Below are positions 43,865 through 52,350 of a stretch of 64,000 nt of DNA, one piece after another. Numbering within the stretch: the first letter of the stretch is position 1; every line of letters starts with the position of its first letter. A program made the translations under genes and the position numbers. Below the pieces are notes generated by a model that worked only from the letters and a program-made list of their open reading frames with translations, ran no database searches and had not been told where the DNA came from. Source of the stretch: Flavobacterium aquariorum (GTDB lineage: Bacteria > Bacteroidota > Bacteroidia > Flavobacteriales > Flavobacteriaceae). The stretch covers positions 62,001 to 126,000 of the forward strand of contig NZ_QKXH01000001.1 in NCBI RefSeq assembly GCF_003254745.1. The letters run 5' to 3'.

Positions 43865-44782
43865 ATGAATTCTGAAATTACTAACGAAAAAAACAAACCT
43901 AGAAATCCAATATTAGCATTTTTCTTTTCTTTATTTTTTTATGGATTCGGACAAGTATATAATGGACAAATCAAAAAAGGGATTATATTTCTTCTTATTG
44001 AACTTACCTTACCTTTCATTTTTGGCTTTACAAGATTAGGTGTTTTTTTTATTGGATTCATTTCAATTTTAATTATCGGGTTTGCTTTTAGAATTTATGT
44101 CATTTATGATGCAACAAAAACCGCAAAAAAATTAAAGATTTATAAACTTAAATCTTATAACACTTGGTATTATCATCTTGCAATTATAATTGGTATAAGT
44201 ACTATACTTTGGCTTTACGATTCCAATACAGCTAATTCAATTATGGGAGTTAGAAGTTACATTATTCCAACAACTTCAAACGAACCTAATATTAAACTTG
44301 GAGATAGATTAATAGCAGATTCAAAAGCTTATGACCAGAGAAAACCAAATTATGGAGATTTAGTTGTTTTTCAAAAAAAGGACAGCCTAAAATCTTCTAT
44401 GTATAGAATTGTTGCATTGCCAAACGACAAAATTGAAATCCAAAACAACTTTTTAATAATAAATGGTAAAAAGTGTAGAACATCATTTGTCAAAGAAACT
44501 AAAAATGGAGGATTGGATGTTAATGAATATGAAGAACAACTTCCAAATGGTCACAAACATAAAATATATACTTTTAAAAAGCCATTTGAAGAAAATAAAA
44601 GGAAAATACCTGAAATTACAATTCCAGAAAATTGTTATTATTTAGTTGGTGACAATAGAGATAATGCAATGGATTCTAGATATGTCGGTGTAGTTAATAA
44701 AGACGAAATTAAAGGCAAAATAGTTTTTAGCTATTGGGGAAAAACTAATGACAGAATTAATATCGATTTTACAGATAAATAA
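43865..44782 (+). CDS. Cassette gene 2: signal peptidase I-like protein with altered catalytic dyad
   Basis: This 305-residue protein starts with three membrane helices (TM2-like: GFGQVYNGQIKKGIIF) and another at about 103-118, followed by an S26 signal peptidase domain. The nucleophile region TTSNEPNIKLGDRL aligns with the usual S-M-E-P-T, so Ser138 is kept. The later boxes GDLVVFQ, RIVALPNDKIEI and YLVGDNRDNAMDSRYVG are typical. However, the general-base lysine expected before R-I-V-A-L-P is Tyr180 (MYRIVALP). It may be inactive, use another base or have a different role. It lies in one cassette unit between attC-like sites A and B. Confidence 0.8.
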   Translation: MNSEITNEKNKPRNPILAFFFSLFFYGFGQVYNGQIKKGIIFLLIELTLPFIFGFTRLGVFFIGFISILIIGFAFRIYVIYDATKTAKKLKIYKLKSYNTWYYHLAIIIGISTILWLYDSNTANSIMGVRSYIIPTTSNEPNIKLGDRLIADSKAYDQRKPNYGDLVVFQKKDSLKSSMYRIVALPNDKIEIQNNFLIINGKKCRTSFVKETKNGGLDVNEYEEQLPNGHKHKIYTFKKPFEENKRKIPEITIPENCYYLVGDNRDNAMDSRYVGVVNKDEIKGKIVFSYWGKTNDRINIDFTDK

Positions 44783-44788
44783 AAAAAA

Positions 44789-44928
44789 CGCCCTATAACA
44801 GCTACTACAACGGATTTGGGCAATTGGCTTAATGGAAAGCCGGTTTTGTATTTGTGATGATTTGGCAAATCCGAAGAATGGGCTTAATTTAGTCCCAAAC
44901 CCGCTGTAGTACCAGAACGGTATGTGAA
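44789..44928 (+). other. attC-like site B
   Basis: The site begins GCCCTATAAC-AGC-TACTACAACGG and ends GCTGTAGTACCAGAACGGTATGTG. Its first ten bases are the exact reverse complement of GTTATAGGGC, which opens the same cassette at 43816-43825. The core reads AACG-GT, one base off the standard G-TT. Overall it is highly similar to site A over its full length. Confidence 0.8.
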
Positions 44929-44951
44929 ACTTAACCATACCAAATCGAAAC

Positions 44952-45476
44952 ATGAAAATCAAAAACATGAAAAAATTTACAACATTATTTTCTTTGTTAC
45001 TTCTCTTATTAACTATTAAGATTTCCGCACAGGAAAATACTAAGCTTTCGGCACAAGATAAAAATGTAAATGAGCGTACAAAAATAGAGGTCGAAATAGT
45101 AAAGAATGGGAACGTTGAAAAGGGAGTCGGATACTTAATCTCATTTGATATTTTAAAAAACCTGTATTCAGCAATAGTAATAGAAAAACACTTTATTGAA
45201 AACACAAAACAGGCAATTCTTTATATCCCTATGAAAAGTGGGCCCCAAACTAAAATAGAGGTTGATGATATTTCAAAATATCTGTTTACTGAACAATCAA
45301 ATAACTTGGCAATAATACGACTAAGACAACTCGCAAACCATCTAGAGACGCAAACTATCTATTCTAATGTTATTTTTGTTCCTGAAGAGTCAATATCAGA
45401 TTTTTCTTTTCCACTGGATAAAATAAAACTTAAAGAACTTAAAGAGAGTTGGGAAAAATCAATGGTGATTAAATAA
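44952..45476 (+). CDS. Cassette gene 3: small secreted protein, perhaps a degenerate trypsin-like fold
   Basis: This 174-residue protein has a signal peptide (KKFTTLFSLLLLLLTIKISAQ). Met at 44967 may be the true start. The part VEKGVGYLISFDILKNLYSAIVIEKHFIEN has the layout of the trypsin-like start (G-x-G-F ... T-N-K-H-V-V), and NNLAIIRL that of the catalytic Asp region with Asp replaced by Asn; no Ser region is seen. This is a weak similarity judged by eye. It lies in the third cassette, between site B and the half site C. Confidence 0.55.
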   Translation: MKIKNMKKFTTLFSLLLLLLTIKISAQENTKLSAQDKNVNERTKIEVEIVKNGNVEKGVGYLISFDILKNLYSAIVIEKHFIENTKQAILYIPMKSGPQTKIEVDDISKYLFTEQSNNLAIIRLRQLANHLETQTIYSNVIFVPEESISDFSFPLDKIKLKELKESWEKSMVIK

Positions 45477-45478
45477 GC

Positions 45479-45508
45479 TTCACATAACAGCTACTGCAAC
45501 GGATTTGT
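45479..45508 (+). other. attC-like site C, truncated
   Basis: TTCACATAAC-AGC-TACTGCAACGG matches the left half of sites A and B. The first ten bases are the reverse complement, with one mismatch, of GGTATGTGAA at 44919-44928, the start of the same unit. The right half is missing; the array ends here. Confidence 0.7.
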
Positions 45509-45600
45509 CCATTACAAAATTAGAGGAATAATAAATTTTGATTACTGAAACAATTTCGAATTTAATTATAAATTGTAATGATAGCACAACAAAAAAATAA

Positions 45601-46737
45601 ATGGATAAACCAACCTTTTTAAACAACATTAGTACGATTAGCATTTTTATAATGGTACTTCTTGCCTCTTTTTTGTTAACCACAAATACAAAAACTAAGC
45701 TTTCAAATAGACTTTTTGCCACTTTTCTTCTGCTTACAGCATTTGATTTGAGTAGCTTTTTTACCGAAAAATATTTTGAGACCAATTTAAATTTTGAGCT
45801 TTTTAGAATGACAATTAGTTTACTAATTATGCCTATATTCTACTTGTATGTAAAAGCAGTTTGTCATTCAGATTTTCAATTAAAACCAAAACATTTAACG
45901 CTAGCAATTCCGTTTGCAATAGCAAATTTGGTGTTTATTCCAAGGCTATATTTAGCAACTACCATCGAAAGCATCTACATTTATGAGCACTTTAAGCAAA
46001 TGTTAGAAATACGTTTTTTTTATATATTGGCGGAATTACAATATGCTTTTTATATTATTTTGGTATTTATAATTTTAAAAAAATACAAAGAAATTTACTT
46101 AGAGAATTATACCAATACAAATAACTCATCGTACAAATGGTTGTTTCAAATGACAGTATTTTTTCTAATTGCCCATTGTATTGTTTTATTCAAATCGGTA
46201 ATAAGGTATACAGATTATAATGTTCTTCTTAACTCGTCAAATGTAATTATTGGACTTATTGCACTAATTATAAGTTGTTGGTTTGTATTAAAGGCCTTAA
46301 ACAATCCTGATCTTTTTAAAGGTGTTGATTCAAATATGCTATTAATAAATGAAGTAGTTATTTCAACAGAAAAAGAATTACTAGAGACTCCAAAATCGGC
46401 AGAAATTGCTTTACAAATCGAACTTGTGAAAAAGTATGTTTTAGAAAACGAACCGTTTCTCGAACCCTCATTAACGATACAAGATTTAGCTAAACAAGTT
46501 AACATTCCTGTTCGTGATTTATCTGTTTTGATTAATCATCATATGAATCAACATTTTTTTGATTTTATAAATGAATATCGAATACAAAAAGCGATGCAAA
46601 TTTTAAAAAGTCCTTCTAAAAGCAAGCTTACAGTTTTAGAAATTCTTTATGAAGTGGGTTTTAATTCGAAATCATCATTTAATACTGCTTTCAAAAAGTA
46701 CACCAATCAAACACCTACGGAGTTCAGAAACTCCTAA
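45601..46737 (+). CDS. Membrane-bound AraC-family regulator (7 TM + HTH)
   Basis: This 378-residue protein has seven predicted membrane helices in the first 235 residues (from ISTISIFIMVLLASFLL to IIGLIALIISCWFVL), a linker, and a C-terminal AraC-type DNA-binding domain (TIQDLAKQVNIPVRDLSVLI, then TVLEILYEVGFNSKSSFNTAFK and TPTEFRNS). This layout, typical of Bacteroidetes, suggests direct sensing of an envelope or external signal. The downstream secreted hydrolase (46894-48009) is a possible target. A 17-bp-stem terminator follows. Confidence 0.9.
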   Translation: MDKPTFLNNISTISIFIMVLLASFLLTTNTKTKLSNRLFATFLLLTAFDLSSFFTEKYFETNLNFELFRMTISLLIMPIFYLYVKAVCHSDFQLKPKHLTLAIPFAIANLVFIPRLYLATTIESIYIYEHFKQMLEIRFFYILAELQYAFYIILVFIILKKYKEIYLENYTNTNNSSYKWLFQMTVFFLIAHCIVLFKSVIRYTDYNVLLNSSNVIIGLIALIISCWFVLKALNNPDLFKGVDSNMLLINEVVISTEKELLETPKSAEIALQIELVKKYVLENEPFLEPSLTIQDLAKQVNIPVRDLSVLINHHMNQHFFDFINEYRIQKAMQILKSPSKSKLTVLEILYEVGFNSKSSFNTAFKKYTNQTPTEFRNS

Positions 46738-46775
46738 TTATAAAGATTTTGTAAAAAGTCGAACTTTACTAAAAT

Positions 46776-46819
46776 AAAGTCGAACCAATTTAATTACTGT
46801 AAATTGGTTCGACTTTTTT
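46776..46819 (+). terminator. Strong terminator after the AraC gene
   Basis: Arms 46776-46792 and 46800-46816 form a perfect 17-bp stem (AAAGTCGAACCAATTTA and complement) with a 7-base loop and T-run. The AAAGTCGAAC segment also occurs at 46754-46763. Twenty bases on, CCAACGTTAAGC (46830-46841) resembles an isolated attC core. Confidence 0.9.
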
Positions 46820-46893
46820 CATTCGGTCGCCAACGTTAAGCTTATGATGCAATTTTGTTTCAAATTAATACTAACAATTAAAAATTTGAAATC

Positions 46894-48009
46894 ATGAAAA
46901 TTACATCCTTATTTATTTTATTTCTAGTCCCTTTTTTATCTTTAGCACAATTAAAAGAAAATACAAAAGGCAGTAACACTCAGTTGGCTTCTGCAAACAC
47001 ACAAACTGAAATTATCTTAAACGATTCTGACCTGAAAAATCAAATTTCTGAAGAAAAATATGTTTTAATAAATGGTATTGAACAATGGGTTACCATAAAA
47101 GGAAACCGTTCAAAACCTATTATTTTATTTATTCACGGAGGACCGGGAAGTACAATAAGTCCCTTCATCGATGTTATATATAAAGATTTAGAAAAGGATT
47201 TTATTATTGTTCAATGGGATCAACGAGGAGCTGGAAGAACTTATGGGCGCAACACACCTCCTGAGGAATTAACTCCAGAATATTTAAAAGCAAATCCTTT
47301 AACGCTTGAACAAATGACTAGCGATGGAGTAGAAGTGTCAAAATATCTTTTGAAACATTTAGGAAAACAAAAAATTATTCTTACTGGAACGTCATGGGGT
47401 TCCGCACTTGGAGTAAAAATAGCTACAAAACAACCAGATCTTTTTTATGCTTACGTGGGACATTCTCAAATTGTTAATCCCAGTATTGATATAGAATTTT
47501 ATTCTAAAATTTATAAAATGGCTGAAGACAGAAATGACAAAGAGGCTCTTGACATATTAAATTCTATAGGCAAACCTCCATATAGCAGAGCAAAAAACAC
47601 AGGCTTGCTATTTAGAATTTTAAAAAAATATGAAAGAGCAAATTCAACACCTGCTCCAGACAATTGGTTTGTACTTGCTCCAGCTTACGACAACAATATC
47701 GACAGTAAAAATAGAGAAGACGGTGATGATTACTCGTTTGTAAATTATATTGGTGATGATAAATTAGGAGTTCAACCAATAATTACAACCATTAATTTAA
47801 TGAGAGATAATTTAGAATTTAAAATTCCGGTATATTTAATACAAGGCAATGAAGATATTATGACGCCAAAAGAAAACTCAAAAATATATTTTGATAAAAT
47901 TCAAGCACCTAAAAAAGAATATTTTTTGTTACCAAAAGCGGCGCACGGTTTTAATCAATCTGTTGTAGAAACACAATATAAAATATTTAAGAGTATAAAA
48001 ACTTTATAA
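46894..48009 (+). CDS. Secreted alpha/beta hydrolase, proline iminopeptidase-like (S33)
   Basis: This 371-residue enzyme has a signal peptide (MKITSLFILFLVPFLSLAQ) and an alpha/beta hydrolase fold: oxyanion strand LFIHGGPGS, WDQRGAGRTYGRN, nucleophile in LTGTSWGSALG, Asp in QGNEDIMTP and His in KAAHGFNQS. The WDQRGAG-R motif is typical of proline iminopeptidases and related tricorn-interacting aminopeptidases; peptide substrates are probable, others possible. Located after the AraC-type regulator in an accessory region. Confidence 0.85.
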   Translation: MKITSLFILFLVPFLSLAQLKENTKGSNTQLASANTQTEIILNDSDLKNQISEEKYVLINGIEQWVTIKGNRSKPIILFIHGGPGSTISPFIDVIYKDLEKDFIIVQWDQRGAGRTYGRNTPPEELTPEYLKANPLTLEQMTSDGVEVSKYLLKHLGKQKIILTGTSWGSALGVKIATKQPDLFYAYVGHSQIVNPSIDIEFYSKIYKMAEDRNDKEALDILNSIGKPPYSRAKNTGLLFRILKKYERANSTPAPDNWFVLAPAYDNNIDSKNREDGDDYSFVNYIGDDKLGVQPIITTINLMRDNLEFKIPVYLIQGNEDIMTPKENSKIYFDKIQAPKKEYFLLPKAAHGFNQSVVETQYKIFKSIKTL

Positions 48010-48175
48010 ATTAAAAACAAAAAAACAAGTACTGAATACAATAGCGGTTTAGCAAGATTTCGGCATTTGGTTTAAAGGAAAATTGACTTTGTATCTAGGA
48101 TGATTTGCTTCGCCTGTTCACTATCCCTCGGGTGGCAAATAAACGTTATCGGCTTTGTGTGTCATTCCAAAAAAG
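48010..48175 (+). other. Degenerate attC-like sequence
   Basis: TACAATAGCGGTTTAGCAAG...TTGACTTTGTATCTAGGATGATTTG...GGCAAATAAACGTTATCGGC has the same internal phrases as sites A and B (TTTGTATTTGGGATGA-like) and ends with a core-like AACGTTATCGG (48143-48153). The pairing arms are incomplete and it does not match the start of the hydrolase unit, so it is a decayed or chimeric site. Confidence 0.45.
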
Positions 48176-48270
48176 CGAAATCTCTCTCCCTAGCCCCGAT
48201 AGAAGTGGAAATCCTTTTGTACCGGGGTTCGGTACAAAAGATTGTAACGGAAAGCGGGACCAATGCTTCC
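48176..48270 (+). repeat. Dispersed hairpin element, family 2, copy B
   Basis: TAGCCCCGATAGAAGTGGAAATCC, then the hairpin CTTTTGTACC-GGGGTTC-GGTACAAAAG, then ATTGTAACGGAAAGCGGGACC. It has the same ends and the same CGGGGTTCGG loop as copy C. It lies between convergent gene ends. Confidence 0.75.
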
Positions 48271-48329
48271 AAAAAATCCTAATCTTTCTGCTCCAAATCA
48301 TAATCAAACTCTGTTTATTCCAATAAAAA

Positions 48330-48364
48330 AAACCTGTCTTGAATTGATCGAGACAGGCCTTTTC
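48330..48364. terminator. Bidirectional terminator
   Basis: ACCTGTCT/AGACAGGC-type stem with A/T runs on both sides, between the hydrolase and the C1-type peptidase gene ends. Confidence 0.75.
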
Positions 48365-48382
48365 TAATTGAAAGAGACAAAA

Positions 48383-49579
48383 TTATGCTCCTATTTTCTT
48401 AGCAATATCAGATGGAACACCACCTTTATTAACCATTAATGAAGTTGTTTTGTATTTTACAAAATTCTTGCTAACGTACAAATAACCTTTATAGTCATTG
48501 GTCGCTCCCCACGAATTTTTTACAATATAATACTCTTTACCCATTTGATCTTTGGCAATACCTACAATATGCATCGCGTGATCATCAGTAGTTTGGTAAT
48601 TATCAAATGCTTTTTGACGAATTTCTTCAGTGATTTCCAATTCTGGTTTTGGACCATTGAACATATTTTCTTTTTCCTCGGCAGTCATTTCATCATACTT
48701 TTTGGTTGGAACATAAGCCACACCATTTTTCCAGCTAAAACTCTTCTCACTCACATCCGAAGCCCAAGCTACTGTGTAACCGTTTTTCAATGCATTATCG
48801 ATGATAGTTGTCATATCGTTCATTTTCACATTGTAAACCATATCAAATGACCAGTTATCAGGAACCATCATCATCGTTTTTGTATACAATGGAACGTTAG
48901 CATAAGATGCAAATTCAACATATTCATCTGGATTAATTCCCACTACTTCCTTAGCAAAAGTTTGTGGAGTATAGCTTTTTCCTTTGTATGTAAAATTCTC
49001 TGGAACTTGTCCTAAATAAGAATCAATTACTGCGGCATAGGCTTTTTCCCAATTAGGGGTTAATTCTCCGTTTGGATTTTTCACAACTGCAGCCAACATA
49101 GCTTCAGTCAAAGCGGCCATTTCAGCAAACTTATTTTTTGAAGTACCATAGTTCAAACCAGTATATACTTCTTGAGGCACAGCACCATATTTTTTGTACA
49201 TATTAGTGACGTCATGCAATTCTCCTCCATCTCCCAATGTTACGGCTCCGTGCATGCGCACGTAATTTTTGCCTTTTTCAACATATGCATTTCGAGCAGA
49301 GAAAACTTGAGATAATTCTACAGGCTGTTTTCCCATTCTAATCATTTCTGATTCTAAAAAAGAATTCGTAGAATAACTCCAACAAGTCCCTGAAGATCCT
49401 TGGTTTTTGATAGAAGTATTAGCCAGATTAATTACATCTGTAAATTTGAAACTTTCTGCGCTTTTTTCGCTAACATTGACTTTCAACGAATTGACTAATC
49501 CGTCTTGAGCAGTCATCGTATTCATCCCAACAACTAACGTTGTAGCAATAAGAAACGATTTAATGGGTAATTTATACAT
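48383..49579 (-). CDS. Secreted C1 cysteine peptidase, bleomycin hydrolase/aminopeptidase C-like
   Basis: This 398-residue papain-fold peptidase has a signal sequence (KSFLIATTLVVGMNTMTAQ). Catalytic residues are visible: Gln/Cys in NQGSSGTCWSYSTNSF, His in TDDHAMHIVGIAKD and Asn in YIVKNSWG. The C1B subfamily (bleomycin hydrolase, PepC) is usually about 450 residues and cytosolic; this shorter, exported version is common in Bacteroidetes and probably degrades peptides in the periplasm. It lies next to an S9 peptidase gene. Confidence 0.9.
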   Translation of the reverse strand: MYKLPIKSFLIATTLVVGMNTMTAQDGLVNSLKVNVSEKSAESFKFTDVINLANTSIKNQGSSGTCWSYSTNSFLESEMIRMGKQPVELSQVFSARNAYVEKGKNYVRMHGAVTLGDGGELHDVTNMYKKYGAVPQEVYTGLNYGTSKNKFAEMAALTEAMLAAVVKNPNGELTPNWEKAYAAVIDSYLGQVPENFTYKGKSYTPQTFAKEVVGINPDEYVEFASYANVPLYTKTMMMVPDNWSFDMVYNVKMNDMTTIIDNALKNGYTVAWASDVSEKSFSWKNGVAYVPTKKYDEMTAEEKENMFNGPKPELEITEEIRQKAFDNYQTTDDHAMHIVGIAKDQMGKEYYIVKNSWGATNDYKGYLYVSKNFVKYKTTSLMVNKGGVPSDIAKKIGA

Positions 49580-49629
49580 CTTTAAAATTGGTTAAGGTTT
49601 TTTAATATGTAACAAAAATAATGATTTTG

Positions 49630-51558
49630 TTACATTTCTGTTTCTGAATTATTAATTAATAAGGTTTCTTCAAGCCATTTATAAAACTCTTTTTGCCACA
49701 CCAGAGCATTTTGAGGTTTTAGAACCCAATGATTTTCTTCAGGAAAATAAAGAAATCTACTTTTAATTCCTCGTATCTGCGCCGCTTGAAAAGCTTCCTG
49801 GCCTTGTCCTATTGGCACTCTGTAATCGATTCCACCTTGAATAATCAAAATTGGTGTGTTCCAGTTTTGAACATTGTTTATAGGATTGAATTTAGTATAC
49901 GCTTTTTGTGCAGCTGTATTGTCTTTTTCCCAATAAGGTCCTCCAAAATCCCAATTATTGAAGAAAACTTCTTCGGTGGTTCCAAACATACTTTGTGTAT
50001 TGAAAACTCCGTCGTGGGCAATAAATGTTTTAAATCTATTGTTGTGGATTCCTGCCAAATAAAACACAGAATACCCACCATAACTAGCTCCAACACAACC
50101 CAAGCGGGCTTTGTCAACATAACTTTCTTTCGAAACATCATCAATAGCCGAGAGATAATCGTCCATCACCTGTCCGCCCCAGTCTTTACTAATTTGCTCA
50201 TTCCACTCCACACCATGACCCTGCATACCACGACGATTTGGTGCAACCACAACATATCCATTTGCGGCCATTAATTGGAAATTCCAACGAAATGAGTACG
50301 ATTGGGTCAAAGGAGATTGTGGCCCACCTTGACAATATAAAAGAGTTGGATATTTTTTAGTAGCATCAAAATTTGGAGGTAAAATGACCCAAACCAACAT
50401 TTTTTTTCCATCCGTTGTTGTTACATAACGTCTTTCAGTTTTGCTTAATGCTAATGTTGAGTAAGTCGCGGTATTAACATTGGTCAATTGTTTCCACGTA
50501 TTTTTCTTTAAATTATACGAAAAAATTTCAGCGGCATGATTCATGTCGGTTCTTGTAACAATTACATTATCTCCAGAAAAACCAACTAAATCATGCACAT
50601 CAAAATCACCATTTGTAATTTGTTTTACATTAACTGCAATTTTGGTCAAACCTGGAAAATTAACCTCAAAAAGCTGTAATGTTCCGTCAATTGGAGCAAT
50701 AAAATATACTTTTTTCCCATCATTACTCCATTTGAAACTACTTACAGTTCCGTCCCAATTGGCAGTAAGGTTCATTTTCATTCCTTTGAAACTAACAATC
50801 AAATCATTTTTGTCTGCCTCATAACCATCACGTTTCATTTGCAGCCAAGTCAAATCCCCAGAAGGCGAAAATTGTGGTGCTGTATCATATCCAAAGTTCC
50901 CTTCAGTTCTATTGCTAGTTTTCCCGGTTTCAAGATTGAATTCATATATATTGGTGTCTGTAGAAAGCGCATATTGTGTACCCGCTTTTTTCTTGCATAC
51001 ATACACTATACTTTTCCCATCTGGAGACCAATTATAATCTTCATCACCACCGAAAGGTTTTTGAGGGCTGTCAAAGTTCTCTCCTTTTAGAATATCAATT
51101 CCTTCTGCGCCTTCCTTATTTTCTTTGTAAAAAACATGATTGAATTTACCTTCGTTCCAAGCATCCCAATGACGATAATCAAGGCCATTATAAATTTGAA
51201 CGTTGGATTTATCTAAATTAGGGTAATAGTCTTTCCCTAAAACATTATCAATTTTTACTTCTTGATTGTAAACGATGTATTTCCCGTCAGGAGAAATATT
51301 TTTATCAATCAAAATTTCTTTTTTGTCTTTAATTTCTAAAGCTGTTCCACCATTAATCGCAACAGTATAGTATTTGGAATTGGATTTGTTTTCTTCGACT
51401 GAAGGTGTAGAAACTTTGTAAACAACATTTTTGCCGTCTTTTGAAATTCCTAAAGGAGTAATTCGTCCTAATTTCCACAATAATTCCGGAGTCATTACAT
51501 TTTGAGCACTTGCGGTTAAACTCATCATTGTTAGCATTAAAAAGATTGTTTTTCTCAT
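49630..51558 (-). CDS. Secreted S9 peptidase (dipeptidyl/acylaminoacyl peptidase type)
   Basis: This 642-residue serine peptidase has a signal peptide (MRKTIFLMLTMMSLTASAQ), a beta-propeller domain (about 30-370; repeated motifs like NWSPDGKSIVYV) and an alpha/beta hydrolase domain. Catalytic residues are Ser in GCVGASYGGYSVF, Asp in QGGIDYRVPIGQ and His in PEENHWVLKP. It cleaves short peptides, probably dipeptides from the N-terminus. It is 50 bp upstream of the C1 peptidase gene on the same strand; together they suggest periplasmic peptide use. Confidence 0.92.
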   Translation of the reverse strand: MRKTIFLMLTMMSLTASAQNVMTPELLWKLGRITPLGISKDGKNVVYKVSTPSVEENKSNSKYYTVAINGGTALEIKDKKEILIDKNISPDGKYIVYNQEVKIDNVLGKDYYPNLDKSNVQIYNGLDYRHWDAWNEGKFNHVFYKENKEGAEGIDILKGENFDSPQKPFGGDEDYNWSPDGKSIVYVCKKKAGTQYALSTDTNIYEFNLETGKTSNRTEGNFGYDTAPQFSPSGDLTWLQMKRDGYEADKNDLIVSFKGMKMNLTANWDGTVSSFKWSNDGKKVYFIAPIDGTLQLFEVNFPGLTKIAVNVKQITNGDFDVHDLVGFSGDNVIVTRTDMNHAAEIFSYNLKKNTWKQLTNVNTATYSTLALSKTERRYVTTTDGKKMLVWVILPPNFDATKKYPTLLYCQGGPQSPLTQSYSFRWNFQLMAANGYVVVAPNRRGMQGHGVEWNEQISKDWGGQVMDDYLSAIDDVSKESYVDKARLGCVGASYGGYSVFYLAGIHNNRFKTFIAHDGVFNTQSMFGTTEEVFFNNWDFGGPYWEKDNTAAQKAYTKFNPINNVQNWNTPILIIQGGIDYRVPIGQGQEAFQAAQIRGIKSRFLYFPEENHWVLKPQNALVWQKEFYKWLEETLLINNSETEM

Positions 51559-51683
51559 AATTATTTAAAATACGTATTCAGTTTTCAAATATAACATTAT
51601 AATCATCAATTAGAATAAATAGCGACACATAAAAAAACCTTAAAAAAGTGATGTTCTTTAGTGCCTAAAAAAGCTGTAAAATA

Positions 51684-52097
51684 TTAAGTGGTTTTAAAAA
51701 TTTCAACTGTTAATAGCGTGATAAAAAAGCATAACACTAATATGATGATACTCGCAATCATTATTTTTTTCAGAAATGACTGTCCATTATTGTTTACTTG
51801 GCAATCCATATTGACTATATTCTTAGACTTTTCAAACAATTCAACGGTTTTCAGATATTTATTCCATCCTCCACTCTCATAAATCTGTTTACCAAAATCA
51901 GTTAAATCACAACGGAATCCTTGTTCTTTTTCTAATACGACAAGGCCCTTATGATCTAAAATTTCTGCAAAGACTTTGGAGTTTTTTAAGTTAAAACCAC
52001 ATTCATCCTTAAAGTTGATCCGCATCATAAATTGAGATTTCGATGTATATAGCAGTTTCAAGTTTACTTCTATAAGTTCATCTATATTTTCAAACAT
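51684..52097 (-). CDS. Unknown protein with winged-helix-like region and C-terminal membrane anchor
   Basis: From Met 52097 this is 137 residues (the frame opens at 52151). The segment VFAEILDHKGLVVLEKEQGFRCDLTDFGKQIYESGGW resembles a winged helix by spacing, and a single helix (IMIASIIILVLCFFITLLTV) anchors the C-terminus. I do not recognise a family. It stands alone between a peptidase gene and the oxidoreductase gene. Confidence 0.6.
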   Translation of the reverse strand: MFENIDELIEVNLKLLYTSKSQFMMRINFKDECGFNLKNSKVFAEILDHKGLVVLEKEQGFRCDLTDFGKQIYESGGWNKYLKTVELFEKSKNIVNMDCQVNNNGQSFLKKIMIASIIILVLCFFITLLTVEIFKTT

Positions 52098-52350
52098 AAC
52101 CAAATATTTAATTTTATTATTACATCCTGATTTAGCCAATAGTCTATTCAATCACACTAAAGCAAATACCGATTTTTAAAATCTAATTTTACAGCACAAT
52201 TATGATGCCAAACCTGTATTGTTTGAAATCTTAACATATTGCTAACCTTAAAAACAATATTTTAAAAAAAATAATTCAGAATACCTAACATATTCAAAGT
52301 GTACTATTCAAAAACTAGAAAATTTATTTAATTTTATAAAAAAAAGTCAA

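Noticed and set aside
49729..50274. Plus-strand frame of 181 codons inside the S9 peptidase gene
   Set aside because: Antisense to the catalytic domain of a well-supported peptidase.
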